Positions 9,736-18,656 of a stretch of DNA of 59,671 nucleotides are shown here, one piece after another. Source of the stretch: Ferruginibacter sp. (GTDB lineage: Bacteria; Bacteroidota; Bacteroidia; Chitinophagales; Chitinophagaceae). A model generated the notes under the pieces. That model was given only the letters and a program-made list of their open reading frames with translations. It searched no databases and had not been told where the DNA came from. Both the position numbers and the translations under genes were made by a program. The DNA lies in contig JANYGZ010000009.1 in NCBI GenBank assembly GCA_025362235.1, forward strand, positions 1 through 59,671. Reading direction: 5' to 3'. The stretch's first letter is position 1, and each line of letters opens with the position of its first letter.

Positions 9736-10740
9736 ATGAAAAAATCTTTACTTCTTTTTTTGTTAACCATAAGTGTTTATTTTTCACAGGCGCAGAGTGT
9801 AATTACTGGTGCTATTACTACCTCAGATCCAACATTTCACAGACCTGACCAGGGAGCTCCACCTACCACACTTTCACAAGATGGTACAAATGTTCATTAC
9901 GATGTTATACCAGTGACTATAACTACTACGGGGCTAGTTACTTTTGTATGTACCGGCCCTGCAAACTTTGATACTTTTGGAATTTTATATGGTCCTGCTG
10001 GTTTTGATCCTGCAAATCCTTTATCAAATGCGCTTGTTGCAGATGATGATTCTGGACCAGGTGTTAATTTTGCCATTACTTATAATTTTACTGTACCGGG
10101 TGTTTACTATATTGTTGTTTGCCCTTTCAAAAACCCAAGCTTGGGTAGTTATTCTTTAACAAGTACCGAAGGGGGTGTATTACCGGTACGTTTAATTTCA
10201 TTTACTGTAGAAAAAGCAAGTGGAGGTAAAAATTTATTGAAATGGGTTAGTGCTGGAGAAAGCAATATAGATAAATATCAAGTGCAACATAGCATTGATG
10301 GCAGTGGTTTTACTGATATTGCAGGTGCAATTATTGATGGACGAAATTTGCCAACTAATAGCTATTACAACTACACTGATAATGCTCCTTTTGAAAAATT
10401 GAATTTTTATCGTTTAAAAATAATTGAAAAAACAAATCTTATTTCCTACAGTACCATTGCCGTTGTAAATAATAATAAAAACAGGTCTTCCGCAAGTATT
10501 ACTGTTTTCCCCAACCCTGCTGTTAATTATCTAAATATTCAAACAAAAGCCGGGCAAAAAGGAAAAGCAGATGTAATAATCAGTTCTGCAAGCGGTCAAA
10601 TTGTTTACAGACGTGATTATGCCATTGGCAGTGAAAGCATTTTATATGTAGATGTTCAAAAATTAAGTGCGGGTAGTTATTTCGTAAAAATAAAAACACC
10701 GGATGGTGAAATAACAAATTTGCCTTTTATTAAACACTGA
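9736..10740 (+). CDS. Secreted protein with T9SS type A C-terminal sorting domain
   Basis: A 334-residue exported protein. Residues 1 to about 20 are a signal peptide ending near SQAQS. Residues about 25-145 form a beta-rich domain with an FDTFGILYGPAGFD stretch and a DDDSGPG loop, resembling the pre-peptidase/DVUA0089-type beta sandwich. The middle segment VRLISFTVEKASGGKNLLKW followed by NFYRLKIIE is a fibronectin-like linker often found before type A sorting domains. The C-terminal 75 residues (VFPNPAVNYL to the SAGSYFVKI motif) are a Por-type sorting domain. The substrate or surface role is unknown. Confidence 0.85.
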   Translation: MKKSLLLFLLTISVYFSQAQSVITGAITTSDPTFHRPDQGAPPTTLSQDGTNVHYDVIPVTITTTGLVTFVCTGPANFDTFGILYGPAGFDPANPLSNALVADDDSGPGVNFAITYNFTVPGVYYIVVCPFKNPSLGSYSLTSTEGGVLPVRLISFTVEKASGGKNLLKWVSAGESNIDKYQVQHSIDGSGFTDIAGAIIDGRNLPTNSYYNYTDNAPFEKLNFYRLKIIEKTNLISYSTIAVVNNNKNRSSASITVFPNPAVNYLNIQTKAGQKGKADVIISSASGQIVYRRDYAIGSESILYVDVQKLSAGSYFVKIKTPDGEITNLPFIKH

Positions 10741-10761
10741 TTTTAAAATAGTTACTATAAT

Positions 10762-10793
10762 AAAAATGCCCCGAAAATGTCGGGGCATTTTTA
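10762..10793. terminator. Bidirectional terminator
   Basis: AAAAATGCCCCG and CGGGGCATTTTT form a perfect 12-bp stem with a 7-base loop. A-runs and T-runs flank it on both sides. It lies between convergent genes (T9SS protein and malQ) and can serve both. Confidence 0.9.
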
Positions 10794-10811
10794 TTTAATT
10801 TTCTCTTTAAC

Positions 10812-13502
10812 TTATCTTCCACTTAACAATACATCATTTTTAAATTCTTCATTAAATAACTTTTCTTTTATCAGGTTTTCCAATGTAATGTGCATTCTGT
10901 AGTTCCAGTAATGTTTAGAATCTGCAGGTATATTTATGCGTTCATCATTGGGGTTAGTCCTGCGCAATATTTTACTGCTACCTAAAATATCCTGCAACTG
11001 AAAAATACACCAAATAGCCGGAGAGTATAAATGTTGTAAAACGATTTCCTTATTGATATAAGGTTCGCAATAAAATGGCGCTGCACCATAATGTCCCAGC
11101 ATATTATTATAGAACCGTTGTGTTTTAGCTGGGTCTTCTTCCCACCAGCCACGTATCGTACTCATATCGTGTGTAGATGGTGTTACCACGCTTAAGTATG
11201 GTGCATCATTGGGGTGAAAGAAAACATCTGTATTCTTTTTTGGCATCCTTTGTATCTCCAGGCTTAACATGCCTAATTGCCGCATTACATCCGGCACACA
11301 ATCGGGCACCATACCAAGGTCTTCGCCACAAACCAGCATTTCGGTACTGCGCTTTAATTCAGGTAATTTACGCATGGCTTCTATTCTCCAAAAATCATCC
11401 TGTCTGCGAAAGAAATAATTAATGTAAAGATCTTTTAATTTCTGTTTGTTATAATCATCAAGATTCCTGAAAGAGGAGGTTGCATCCATGCCAATCCGAA
11501 AATGGAACTGCTGCATCTGTGACCCTTCTTCTTCAATTAAAATTACATTGCTTATCAAATCAAAAAGCCCTTGCTTTATATATTGCCCGACTTCTGTTTT
11601 CGGCTGCTGGTTAAAATAATTTTCAACTTTTCGTTGCGTATCAAATGCTGGCTTCAATTCAAATAAACCATCAACAGGGTCTAAAAATTTTTCTTTTACA
11701 AAATTTACCTGGTGGCCCAACCTTTCCTGCAATATTGTTTCTGTAATATATGGTTTACAATAACGATGGTACTGAAATGAAATATTGTTTTGAAACAGTT
11801 CATTGATGCGAACCGGAATTGCCGGTACAAAATGACCAAGTATTCCTTCTACAGCATCTAAAGGAATACTCCATATTCTAAAAAAACCCAGTATATGATC
11901 AATGCGAAAAACATCAAAGTATTCACTCATTTGCTCAAAGCGCTGACGCCACCATCCAAAATCATCTTCCTGCATTTTTTTCCAGTTGTAGGTAGGAAAA
12001 CCCCAATTTTGCCCCTTTACTGCAAAATCATCGGGTGGTGCACCAGCCTGTGCATTCATATTGTATAAGCCAGGCGCCATCCATGCATCGCAACTGTAGC
12101 GATAAATACCAATGGGTAAATCGCCTTTTACAACTATGCCATTTTTATGTGCGTAAGTTGTAGCTGCTTTTAATTGCAGGTGCAAATGATATTGAATAAA
12201 ATAATGAAGGGCAATGCCATCATAATGCGGCTGTTCTGGTGATGCAAGATCTTGTACCGCTTCTTCATCATATACATTATGGGAAGGCCATTTATTATAA
12301 TCAGCAGTTTTGTATAAATCCCTTAAATAACAAAATACAGCATATGGCACAAGCCACTCACGGTTTAAATCGAAAAATTCAAAATATTTTATATCGGTTT
12401 TAAATTCTTCCTTTTGCAGATCGTATATTTTTTTTATTGTATCAAACTTGTACTGCATTACCTGTTCATAATCCACTTCCGCCAACGCATTCAGTTCTTT
12501 TTGCTTTGATTTTAATAATTTTATCTGGGCACTATTTTTACTGCCTGCAACTTTTTCAAGATTTAAAAATAGGGGGTGCAAACCAAATGCAGAGATGGCT
12601 GCATAGGGATAAGAATCTACCCTTGTATGGGTTGCAGTGGTATCATTTACCGGTAATAATTGAATCAACTTCAGGCCAGTTTCTTTTGCCCAGTCGACCA
12701 ATAATTTAATATCAGTAAATTCGCCCGTACCAAAACTGTTTTGGCTTCGTAAACTAAATACCGGGATAGCAACACCTGCCCCCTTCCACTCAGTAGAAGA
12801 GACCCTTACAAAACCATCATGAAGAATAGTGAATTTTCCTATACCATTATCGCCTGGCAAAAGGCGGTTTTCACCAGTTTCAAAACGCAGAAATTTATTT
12901 TGCTCCACATCATAAATACCATACTTATAGGTTAACGGAAAAGCGTCGTTTGAAAGATTGATTTTTATGCCCCACCACTCCCCCTGTTTTGCAAGTAATA
13001 ATGGATTTATAATATCCCAATTACCCAATGCCTTTCCACTTCCTGTAATGCACAATATTTCATTTTCTTTTAATAAAGGGTATTTTACTTTAAATTCATG
13101 TGTAGCGGTTTTATCCGCAGGAGTTTTTTTTGGATTGGGTTTTATCTTTAATAAAACATCTTTGAAAGGTTTTGTATAGAAGGCATTTTCAATGGTACCG
13201 GCATGGTTCCAGGTATCAATTATAGTTATCTCCGTAATATCTTTTATCTTAAAATCAATGCTTTTGTCATCCCTTCCTTCAATAATTTCATTGCTGCCAG
13301 TATCTTTTAATATATAACGGTACTCAATATTATCAATATCGCCAACCGGTATTTCCACCTGGCAGTAGCAGAACTGATCATTTAAATATTGAAGTGGAAT
13401 GGCTTTATTGATAGCGTCATTTCCCAATGCATCGCAATTGCCTGAAACAAAAATTGTTTGTCCAAAAATGGTTTTAAACCGCAAGTAAAAGTTAAAGATC
13501 AT
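10812..13502 (-). CDS. malQ: 4-alpha-glucanotransferase (amylomaltase) with tandem starch-binding domains
   Basis: A GH77 disproportionating enzyme that transfers alpha-1,4-glucan segments in maltodextrin or glycogen metabolism. The 896 residues start with two CBM20-like modules (about 1-110 and 125-240), each with a G-x-ALGN(W) motif. The GH77 barrel follows, with VFSLRSQNSFGTGEF, the nucleophile-region FRIDHILGFFRIW, the acid/base-region CGEDLGMVPD and STHDMSTIRGWW. Two CBM20 modules plus a long insertion recall the plant DPE2-type enzymes rather than the shorter (about 500-690 residue) bacterial MalQ. No signal peptide is seen, so it is cytoplasmic. It is transcribed alone toward a bidirectional terminator. 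Confidence 0.93.
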   Translation of the reverse strand: MIFNFYLRFKTIFGQTIFVSGNCDALGNDAINKAIPLQYLNDQFCYCQVEIPVGDIDNIEYRYILKDTGSNEIIEGRDDKSIDFKIKDITEITIIDTWNHAGTIENAFYTKPFKDVLLKIKPNPKKTPADKTATHEFKVKYPLLKENEILCITGSGKALGNWDIINPLLLAKQGEWWGIKINLSNDAFPLTYKYGIYDVEQNKFLRFETGENRLLPGDNGIGKFTILHDGFVRVSSTEWKGAGVAIPVFSLRSQNSFGTGEFTDIKLLVDWAKETGLKLIQLLPVNDTTATHTRVDSYPYAAISAFGLHPLFLNLEKVAGSKNSAQIKLLKSKQKELNALAEVDYEQVMQYKFDTIKKIYDLQKEEFKTDIKYFEFFDLNREWLVPYAVFCYLRDLYKTADYNKWPSHNVYDEEAVQDLASPEQPHYDGIALHYFIQYHLHLQLKAATTYAHKNGIVVKGDLPIGIYRYSCDAWMAPGLYNMNAQAGAPPDDFAVKGQNWGFPTYNWKKMQEDDFGWWRQRFEQMSEYFDVFRIDHILGFFRIWSIPLDAVEGILGHFVPAIPVRINELFQNNISFQYHRYCKPYITETILQERLGHQVNFVKEKFLDPVDGLFELKPAFDTQRKVENYFNQQPKTEVGQYIKQGLFDLISNVILIEEEGSQMQQFHFRIGMDATSSFRNLDDYNKQKLKDLYINYFFRRQDDFWRIEAMRKLPELKRSTEMLVCGEDLGMVPDCVPDVMRQLGMLSLEIQRMPKKNTDVFFHPNDAPYLSVVTPSTHDMSTIRGWWEEDPAKTQRFYNNMLGHYGAAPFYCEPYINKEIVLQHLYSPAIWCIFQLQDILGSSKILRRTNPNDERINIPADSKHYWNYRMHITLENLIKEKLFNEEFKNDVLLSGR

Positions 13503-13704
13503 TTGTAAGGCATGTTAATGAGCAGCAATATAAAACCTTTGCTGCATAAAGTAAAAATTACAAAATAAAAAAGAAAAGTCAACTATTGTTTAGCCAATTT
13601 TTTAATAACAGCAAGAAGGATTTTATTTAAAAAATAAAATTGAAACCATTCTGTAAACCTAATTTGTTGGTTTTGCCTTATTTTTGCCAAAAAAGATATT
13701 ATAA

Positions 13705-13860
13705 ATGGAAACAACTAAAAAATATACCGCTCTTTACTGGATTTTATTTTTATTGTCATTAGTGGTTCTTGTAGTAACCTATTCCTATGCCGGTGGTTAT
13801 GCATCAATGGTACTACCTTTTAACTTTACTTTTATGGTAAAGGCATTAGACCTTATGTGA
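13705..13860 (+). CDS. Small single-span membrane protein, hypothetical
   Basis: A 51-codon frame starts METTKKYTALYW and continues with a strongly hydrophobic helix (residues about 9-27, LYWILFLLSLVVLVVTYSY). It ends with a second less hydrophobic stretch and MVKALDLM. A perfect TAnnTTTG box (TATTTTTG) lies about 20 bases upstream of the ATG, which supports expression. It sits convergent to tpiA, with stop and tpiA end only 11 bases apart. No family is recognised. Confidence 0.6.
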   Translation: METTKKYTALYWILFLLSLVVLVVTYSYAGGYASMVLPFNFTFMVKALDLM

Positions 13861-13871
13861 TTTTATTTTTT

Positions 13872-14633
13872 TTATTTAAGGCTTTTGATTATGGCTGAAA
13901 ATTCTGCAGCCACTAAAGAAGCACCCCCTACAAGCCCCCCGTCTACATCAGGCTGGCCAAATATTTCTTTTGCATTTGCCGCTTTTACACTGCCGCCATA
14001 CAAAATAGATATACTGTCTGCTGTTTCGTTTCCATATTTACTTGCTAAAACACTGCGTATGTATGCATGTATTTCCTGAGCCTGTGCGCTGGTAGCTGTT
14101 TTGCCTGTACCTATTGCCCAGATTGGCTCATAGGCAATTACAAAGCCAAATAACTGTTCAGCAGTTAAATGAAAAAGGCTTTCTTTTATTTGCTTTTCTA
14201 CAAAAGTATTTTGAGTACCTGCTTCTCTTATTTCCAAAGCTTCCCCACAGCAAAAAATTGGCTTTAAGCCATATTCAATACAGATGTTTATTTTTTCTGC
14301 CAGTACTTCATTGGTTTCATTAAAATATTCCCTTCGTTCACTATGGCCTAAAATAACATAATCTACAGCAATACTTTTTAATATCTCTGCACTTACTTCG
14401 CCGGTAAAAGCGCCCGATATTTTGTTGTAACAATTTTGTGCGGCCACAAAAACGTGCTGTTTGCCCGCCAGCATATTTTTTATATTTACCAGGTAAGGAA
14501 AAGGAACCGCAAAAACTGCCTGTTGATTTTCATTTAGCCCAGTTGTAGCTTTTAATAATTCTTCAACCAATATTTCGCCCTGTTGAAGTGTCAGGTTCAT
14601 TTTCCAGTTTGCCGCGGCAATTTGTTTTCTCAT
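13872..14633 (-). CDS. tpiA: Triosephosphate isomerase
   Basis: The glycolytic isomerase of DHAP and glyceraldehyde-3-phosphate. In 253 residues the substrate lysine is in AANWKMN, the electrophilic histidine in ILGHSERREYF, the catalytic glutamate in AYEPIWAIGTGKTA (followed by the flexible loop) and the phosphate-binding glycines in ILYGGSV and GGLVGGASL. It lies 11 bases downstream of the GlmU-like gene and is probably co-transcribed with it. Confidence 0.97.
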   Translation of the reverse strand: MRKQIAAANWKMNLTLQQGEILVEELLKATTGLNENQQAVFAVPFPYLVNIKNMLAGKQHVFVAAQNCYNKISGAFTGEVSAEILKSIAVDYVILGHSERREYFNETNEVLAEKINICIEYGLKPIFCCGEALEIREAGTQNTFVEKQIKESLFHLTAEQLFGFVIAYEPIWAIGTGKTATSAQAQEIHAYIRSVLASKYGNETADSISILYGGSVKAANAKEIFGQPDVDGGLVGGASLVAAEFSAIIKSLK

Positions 14634-14644
14634 TTTTATATTTT

Positions 14645-15670
14645 TTATTGATTGTAAAGTTGCTTTAAAATTTTCTTTTCCTGTTCAGAAATAATTTCTC
14701 CCTTTAATTTTTTCCAATTTATAATATCCTGTATAGCTTTTTCAAAAATATATCTTTCTTTACCCCATGTAAAATCATTTACAAATTTGGGAGGAAAACT
14801 ATCTCCAAATATATTACAACAAATCCCTACAACAGTTCCTGTATTAAAAGCAGTATTTATTGCAGCCCTGCTGTAATCGCCCATTAGCAGACCACACTTT
14901 AACCCTATTTCAATATAGACCTTGCTTTTATTGTCCCAAACCCTTACCCCGCCTGCTGTATTTTTTATATTGGATGTGGTGGTGCCTCCGCCTAAATTAC
15001 ACCATTCCCCAATTACACTATCTCCTAAATATCCATCATGCGCTTTATTGCTATGGGCAAACATGACCGAATTTTTTATTTCTCCACCCGCTACACAATA
15101 TGGCCCAACGGTAGTAGCCCCATATATTTTACTACCCATCTTAAGTGTTGCTCCTTCACCCAGGCAAAAGGGGCCACGTATTATGCAGCCTTCCATTACC
15201 TCGGCATTTCTGCCAATATATACCGGCCCGGTAGCTGCATTTATTATGCTGTGTTCAACTTTTGCTCCTTCTTCAATAAAAATATTTTCGGGTGATATTG
15301 CTTTATTTGTGCTGGACAAGGGCTGAGACTTTCTTCCATCAGTTATCAATTCAACATCCTTTTTTATTGCCCAAGCATTTAATAAAAAAATATCCCAAGG
15401 ATGATTGATTGATTTTATGTTCTCATCATCTGCCAATAAATTACCTGCTTTTATTGAAGCTAATATTGCATCGATATTTTCAATTGAAGGAAGAATATTT
15501 GCGGGGACTGTTACAATATTTTCATCTATATGACTATTTTTTCGGGCATTAAGTAAAGCCCATTTTTCCCTGATGGTTAAAATGCCTATCCGAATATCAG
15601 CCACATGCCTTGTTGCGGTAAAGGGATAGAGCTGTTCCCTGCTAAGGCTGTCATCTAAAATAATTGTCAT
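14645..15670 (-). CDS. GlmU-like putative sugar nucleotidyltransferase with left-handed beta-helix
   Basis: About 341 residues from the ATG at 15670 (MTIILDDSLSREQL). The N-terminal part resembles a reduced nucleotidyltransferase domain. From about residue 150 the hexapeptide-repeat pattern (IINAATGPVYIGRNAEVMEG and on) predicts a left-handed beta-helix as in GlmU-type acyltransferases, with GEWCNLGGGTTTSNIKN. An upstream TTG start at 15775 is rejected because that extension runs through the terminator hairpin of the L31 gene. It pairs with tpiA. It may act in amino-sugar or cell-envelope precursor metabolism, but true GlmU activity is not shown. Confidence 0.82.
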   Translation of the reverse strand: MTIILDDSLSREQLYPFTATRHVADIRIGILTIREKWALLNARKNSHIDENIVTVPANILPSIENIDAILASIKAGNLLADDENIKSINHPWDIFLLNAWAIKKDVELITDGRKSQPLSSTNKAISPENIFIEEGAKVEHSIINAATGPVYIGRNAEVMEGCIIRGPFCLGEGATLKMGSKIYGATTVGPYCVAGGEIKNSVMFAHSNKAHDGYLGDSVIGEWCNLGGGTTTSNIKNTAGGVRVWDNKSKVYIEIGLKCGLLMGDYSRAAINTAFNTGTVVGICCNIFGDSFPPKFVNDFTWGKERYIFEKAIQDIINWKKLKGEIISEQEKKILKQLYNQ

Positions 15671-15729
15671 CGCATCTAAATTACAAATCAAAAAAGTATT
15701 AGCCCAATCTTTATAGCATAAAAACAAAA

Positions 15730-15753
15730 ATCCCTCCGGAAAACCGAAGGGAT
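15730..15753 (-). terminator. Terminator of rpmE2
   Basis: ATCCCT-CGG and CCG-AGGGAT pair around an AAAA loop. On the minus strand the stem is followed by TTTTTGTTTT. It lies 40 bases after the L31 stop codon and argues against the longest start for the next gene. Confidence 0.8.
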
Positions 15754-15792
15754 ATACAATATAGCCATGAAACAAAGCTTAGTAAACAACTA

Positions 15793-16047
15793 CTAATTCG
15801 CTTTCTTTTCGTAACGTTTTTTAAATTTATCAATACGTCCCGCAGTATCAACCAATACATTTTTACCGGTATAAAACGGGTGAGATGTATTTGATATTTC
15901 TAATTTAATTACAGGGTAGTCTTTACCATCTTCATGCTTAATAGTTTCGCTGGAGTTGGCAGTAGAACGGCTTAAAAAAGTAGTTCCATTACTCATGTCC
16001 TTAAAAACAACATAACGGTAATTTTTGGGATGCAAATCTTTTTTCAT
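15793..16047 (-). CDS. rpmE2: 50S ribosomal protein L31 type B
   Basis: An 84-residue ribosomal protein. It starts [17 protein letters not shown] and contains the [11 protein letters not shown] segment typical of L31. It has no cysteine, so it is the zinc-independent type B (C-minus) paralogue. A TACTTTTG -7 box lies at 16097-16104 upstream, and a terminator follows the gene, so it is a single-gene unit. Confidence 0.96.
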   Translation of the reverse strand: MKKDLHPKNYRYVVFKDMSNGTTFLSRSTANSSETIKHEDGKDYPVIKLEISNTSHPFYTGKNVLVDTAGRIDKFKKRYEKKAN

Positions 16048-16096
16048 AATTATAAAAGTTTGTGCATGGATTTTGCCATGCGATTTTTAAAGAATG

Positions 16097-16104
16097 CAAA
16101 AGTA
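16097..16104 (-). promoter_or_regulatory. -7 box upstream of rpmE2
   Basis: TACTTTTG on the minus strand matches the Bacteroidetes TAnnTTTG consensus exactly and is followed by C. It lies about 50 bases before the L31 ATG. No convincing -33 TTTG is seen at 19-21 bases. Confidence 0.5.
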
Positions 16105-16186
16105 GGGCAAAAAACTTAAAAAAACAGCTTAACTAAGAAATTTGGTAGTAATTAATAGTGCTTTGATGAGTGTGGTAGTATATCTA

Positions 16187-16678
16187 CTAACTTTTCATAT
16201 TGGTTTGCTGTAAAGCAATACCAACATTCCAGCTTTTAGATGCCTGTATTACTTCCTGTAAATCGTCTATCTTTTTTCCTGTAATACGGATAATATCATC
16301 CATAATAGCCGCCTGTACTTTAAGCCCGCTGTCTTTTATCAATTTTACAATTTTTTTAGCGTCTTCCTGTTTAATGCCATTTCTTACGGGTACTTCCTGC
16401 TTTACAATTTTTCCGCTTTGGTGCGGCTCTTTACTTAAATCATATACTTCTGCAGCAAGGCCCTGTTTCATGCTCCTGCTAATCAGCACATCAACAATCT
16501 GGCTTAGCTTCATTTCACTATCGGCTTCAAGATTTACTTTAAAATCTTTTTTATTTAATTCAATCAATACATGGCTCCCCTTAAAATCGAACCTGTTGGT
16601 GATTTCTTTGCTAACAATATTGATGGCATTGTCTAATGTTTGAAGGTCAACCTTACTTGCAAAATCAAATGATGGCAT
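16187..16678 (-). CDS. YajQ-family nucleotide-binding protein
   Basis: A 163-residue protein of the YajQ/DUF520 family. It starts MPSFDFASKVDLQTLDNAINIV and shows the family blocks RFDFKGS, the SRSMKQGL region and the terminal RITGKKIDDLQEVI. Some homologues bind cyclic di-GMP or other nucleotides and act as regulators; whether this one does is unknown. The length is normal. It is a single-gene unit on the minus strand. Confidence 0.93.
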   Translation of the reverse strand: MPSFDFASKVDLQTLDNAINIVSKEITNRFDFKGSHVLIELNKKDFKVNLEADSEMKLSQIVDVLISRSMKQGLAAEVYDLSKEPHQSGKIVKQEVPVRNGIKQEDAKKIVKLIKDSGLKVQAAIMDDIIRITGKKIDDLQEVIQASKSWNVGIALQQTNMKS

Positions 16679-17018
16679 AATGGTAATTTTAAAATATTGT
16701 AATGAATTGTAAAATTAGGGCTTTTATTTTTTAAACCTAACCTCAATTGCTGTTGCCTACAATTCAAATTTTCAAAGCATCAAGTGGTTATTTATTATCG
16801 CCGTTTAGGCGTTGAGACGTTTTTATTTTTTGCAGGTACAACGTTTAAACGAGATTATTTATTCCCCATAAATAAACAATGACATCCGATAGTCATCATA
16901 TTTTAAATGGATTACTTGAGTTAGGTTTATGTATTTTTTTGCCTTAAATATAGTTTCAAAAGCAGGTAAGGATGCTGAAATGCTAGCAGTATTTTATACT
17001 GAAGGATACAGTTTATCG
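16679..17018. other. Intergenic stretch, no gene recognised
   Basis: The 340 bases between YajQ and the DUF1501 gene contain two small palindromes, CGCCGTTTAGGCG near 16799-16811 and CGTTTAAACG at 16842-16851. There is no credible open frame and no U-run after either hairpin. A TAATTTTA near-match to the -7 box lies just upstream of YajQ. Confidence 0.45.
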
Positions 17019-18626
17019 TTATGGCATCTTTATAACAGTAATAACTTTTTGAAGCGATTTATTTTGTAACCTTAAAAAATATACACCAGATGGTAAGCCA
17101 TCGTTGTAAACATCGATATTATATGTACCGGCTGCATAATTTTTATTTGTAATTATTTTTACTACTTGTCCCAGTCCATCAATTTGCTGAATGATGGTGT
17201 TGCCACCTGTTGTAGAAAACTGTATAGTGGCACTTGTACTGTATGGGTTTGGGCTCATTTTTAAAACAAGGTTGTTTGAATTTTCATTGCTGGTATCAAT
17301 GTCTTCCGGCAAGCCACAGGGGCCTCCCTGTATCAAAGGCAGGGCCTGGTAATTTTTTAATAAAATAGTATCTAATAATGGTTGCTTAACACAAAACCAT
17401 TGCTGTAACACAGAAGCATACACGCTTCTGAAATCGTATTGAAAGGGAATATTATTTACAACCTGAACATCGGCAGGTATATCAGGACTATTGCCTAAAA
17501 TACCATTTTTTACATGCTTGCCAAACATTATAACAGGCGCTGCAGCGCCATGGTCTGTGCCAAGGCTTGCGTTGGATTTAATGCGCCTGCCGAATTCTGA
17601 GAAAGTCATACCAAGCACCCTGTCTTCCAATTGCATTAACTCAATATCTTTTTGAAAAGCATCGATAGCTGCAGATACATTTTTCATTAAAGTAGCATGT
17701 TTACCTGTAGTAGTATCGCTTGCGTTCACCTGTCTTTTATGGGTATCAAATTCGCCAATAGTTACGGTATATACCCTTGTCTTTAATCCTCCTTTTATTA
17801 ATCTTGCCACAATCTTTAACTGGTCTGCAAGATTGTTTTCTATTGGGTATGCCCCCAATGTGCTGCTGCTTTGGTAAGCATTGCGGATAATATCTGAATA
17901 TATTTTTGTTTTATCTGTAATTACCCTTAAAAATTTTAATTCTTTATTTGCAGGTGCCGAGTTTAACGGATAATCAGTAAATGGATTTTCAAAAGTATAT
18001 ACTTTTTCAGGGTCTGTAATAGAAAGCCCCATAGAATAAATATTGCCTTGCACATCTAAAGTTGGCGCAGTGCTGATTTGTATGGCCAGCGGATCAGGCA
18101 TGTTTGAATTAGGAAAGGCTTCCGGGTAACCTGTAAATTCTTCTTCCAGGTACCTGCCCATCCACCCCGTTTTAACCCTGTTTGCCCTTACAGTAGTGGT
18201 ATCGCCACTTGCCCAGATATCCCTTGATTGAAAATGAGAAAAATTTGGTTTATCATATCCTACAGACTGAATCACATTCATCTTTCCATTATTGTACATC
18301 TTTTGTAATTCCGTCATTGCAGGATGAAGCCCGGATTTATCTGTACCGGCCAGTCGCAGCACTTTACTTTGTGGTATGGCCACATTTGTACGGGCATTAT
18401 AATATCCAGAGTATACATCCAGCGGCACCACCATATTTAAACCATCATTACCACCTTTTAACTGCACCAAAACCAACACATGGTCTGTATTATTGGTGGT
18501 TTCGCCCAACATCATCGCCAATTCGCTGTGTGTTGCACCAAATGCAGTAAATGAAAATCCATTTAACAAAGCAGGCAAACCTACTGCTGCCGGTATTGAT
18601 CCCGATAAAAATTTTCTTCTGTTCAT
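17019..18626 (-). CDS. DUF1501 (sulfatase/alkaline-phosphatase-like fold) protein with Tat-like signal and T9SS type A domain
   Basis: A 535-residue exported protein. The N-terminus NRRKFLSGS resembles a twin-arginine signal, followed by a hydrophobic stretch. The DUF1501 core shows VLVQLKGGNDGLN, a KPNFSHFQSRDIWASG block, EFGRRIKSN and GTDHGAAAP, which fit the alkaline-phosphatase-like fold. The last 80 residues (MSPNPYSTSATIQF to VITVIKMP) form a type A sorting domain. It follows the DUF1800 gene after 30 bases; the DUF1800-DUF1501 pair is a recurrent gene partnership in Bacteroidota and Planctomycetes. The substrate is unknown. Confidence 0.9.
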   Translation of the reverse strand: MNRRKFLSGSIPAAVGLPALLNGFSFTAFGATHSELAMMLGETTNNTDHVLVLVQLKGGNDGLNMVVPLDVYSGYYNARTNVAIPQSKVLRLAGTDKSGLHPAMTELQKMYNNGKMNVIQSVGYDKPNFSHFQSRDIWASGDTTTVRANRVKTGWMGRYLEEEFTGYPEAFPNSNMPDPLAIQISTAPTLDVQGNIYSMGLSITDPEKVYTFENPFTDYPLNSAPANKELKFLRVITDKTKIYSDIIRNAYQSSSTLGAYPIENNLADQLKIVARLIKGGLKTRVYTVTIGEFDTHKRQVNASDTTTGKHATLMKNVSAAIDAFQKDIELMQLEDRVLGMTFSEFGRRIKSNASLGTDHGAAAPVIMFGKHVKNGILGNSPDIPADVQVVNNIPFQYDFRSVYASVLQQWFCVKQPLLDTILLKNYQALPLIQGGPCGLPEDIDTSNENSNNLVLKMSPNPYSTSATIQFSTTGGNTIIQQIDGLGQVVKIITNKNYAAGTYNIDVYNDGLPSGVYFLRLQNKSLQKVITVIKMP

Positions 18627-18656
18627 GATATTGGTTTTAAATAGGTTTTTAAGAAA

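Noticed and set aside
15671..15775. 35-residue N-terminal extension of the GlmU-like protein from a TTG
   Set aside because: The extension is translated from the L31 terminator hairpin; the internal ATG at 15670 gives the usual family start.
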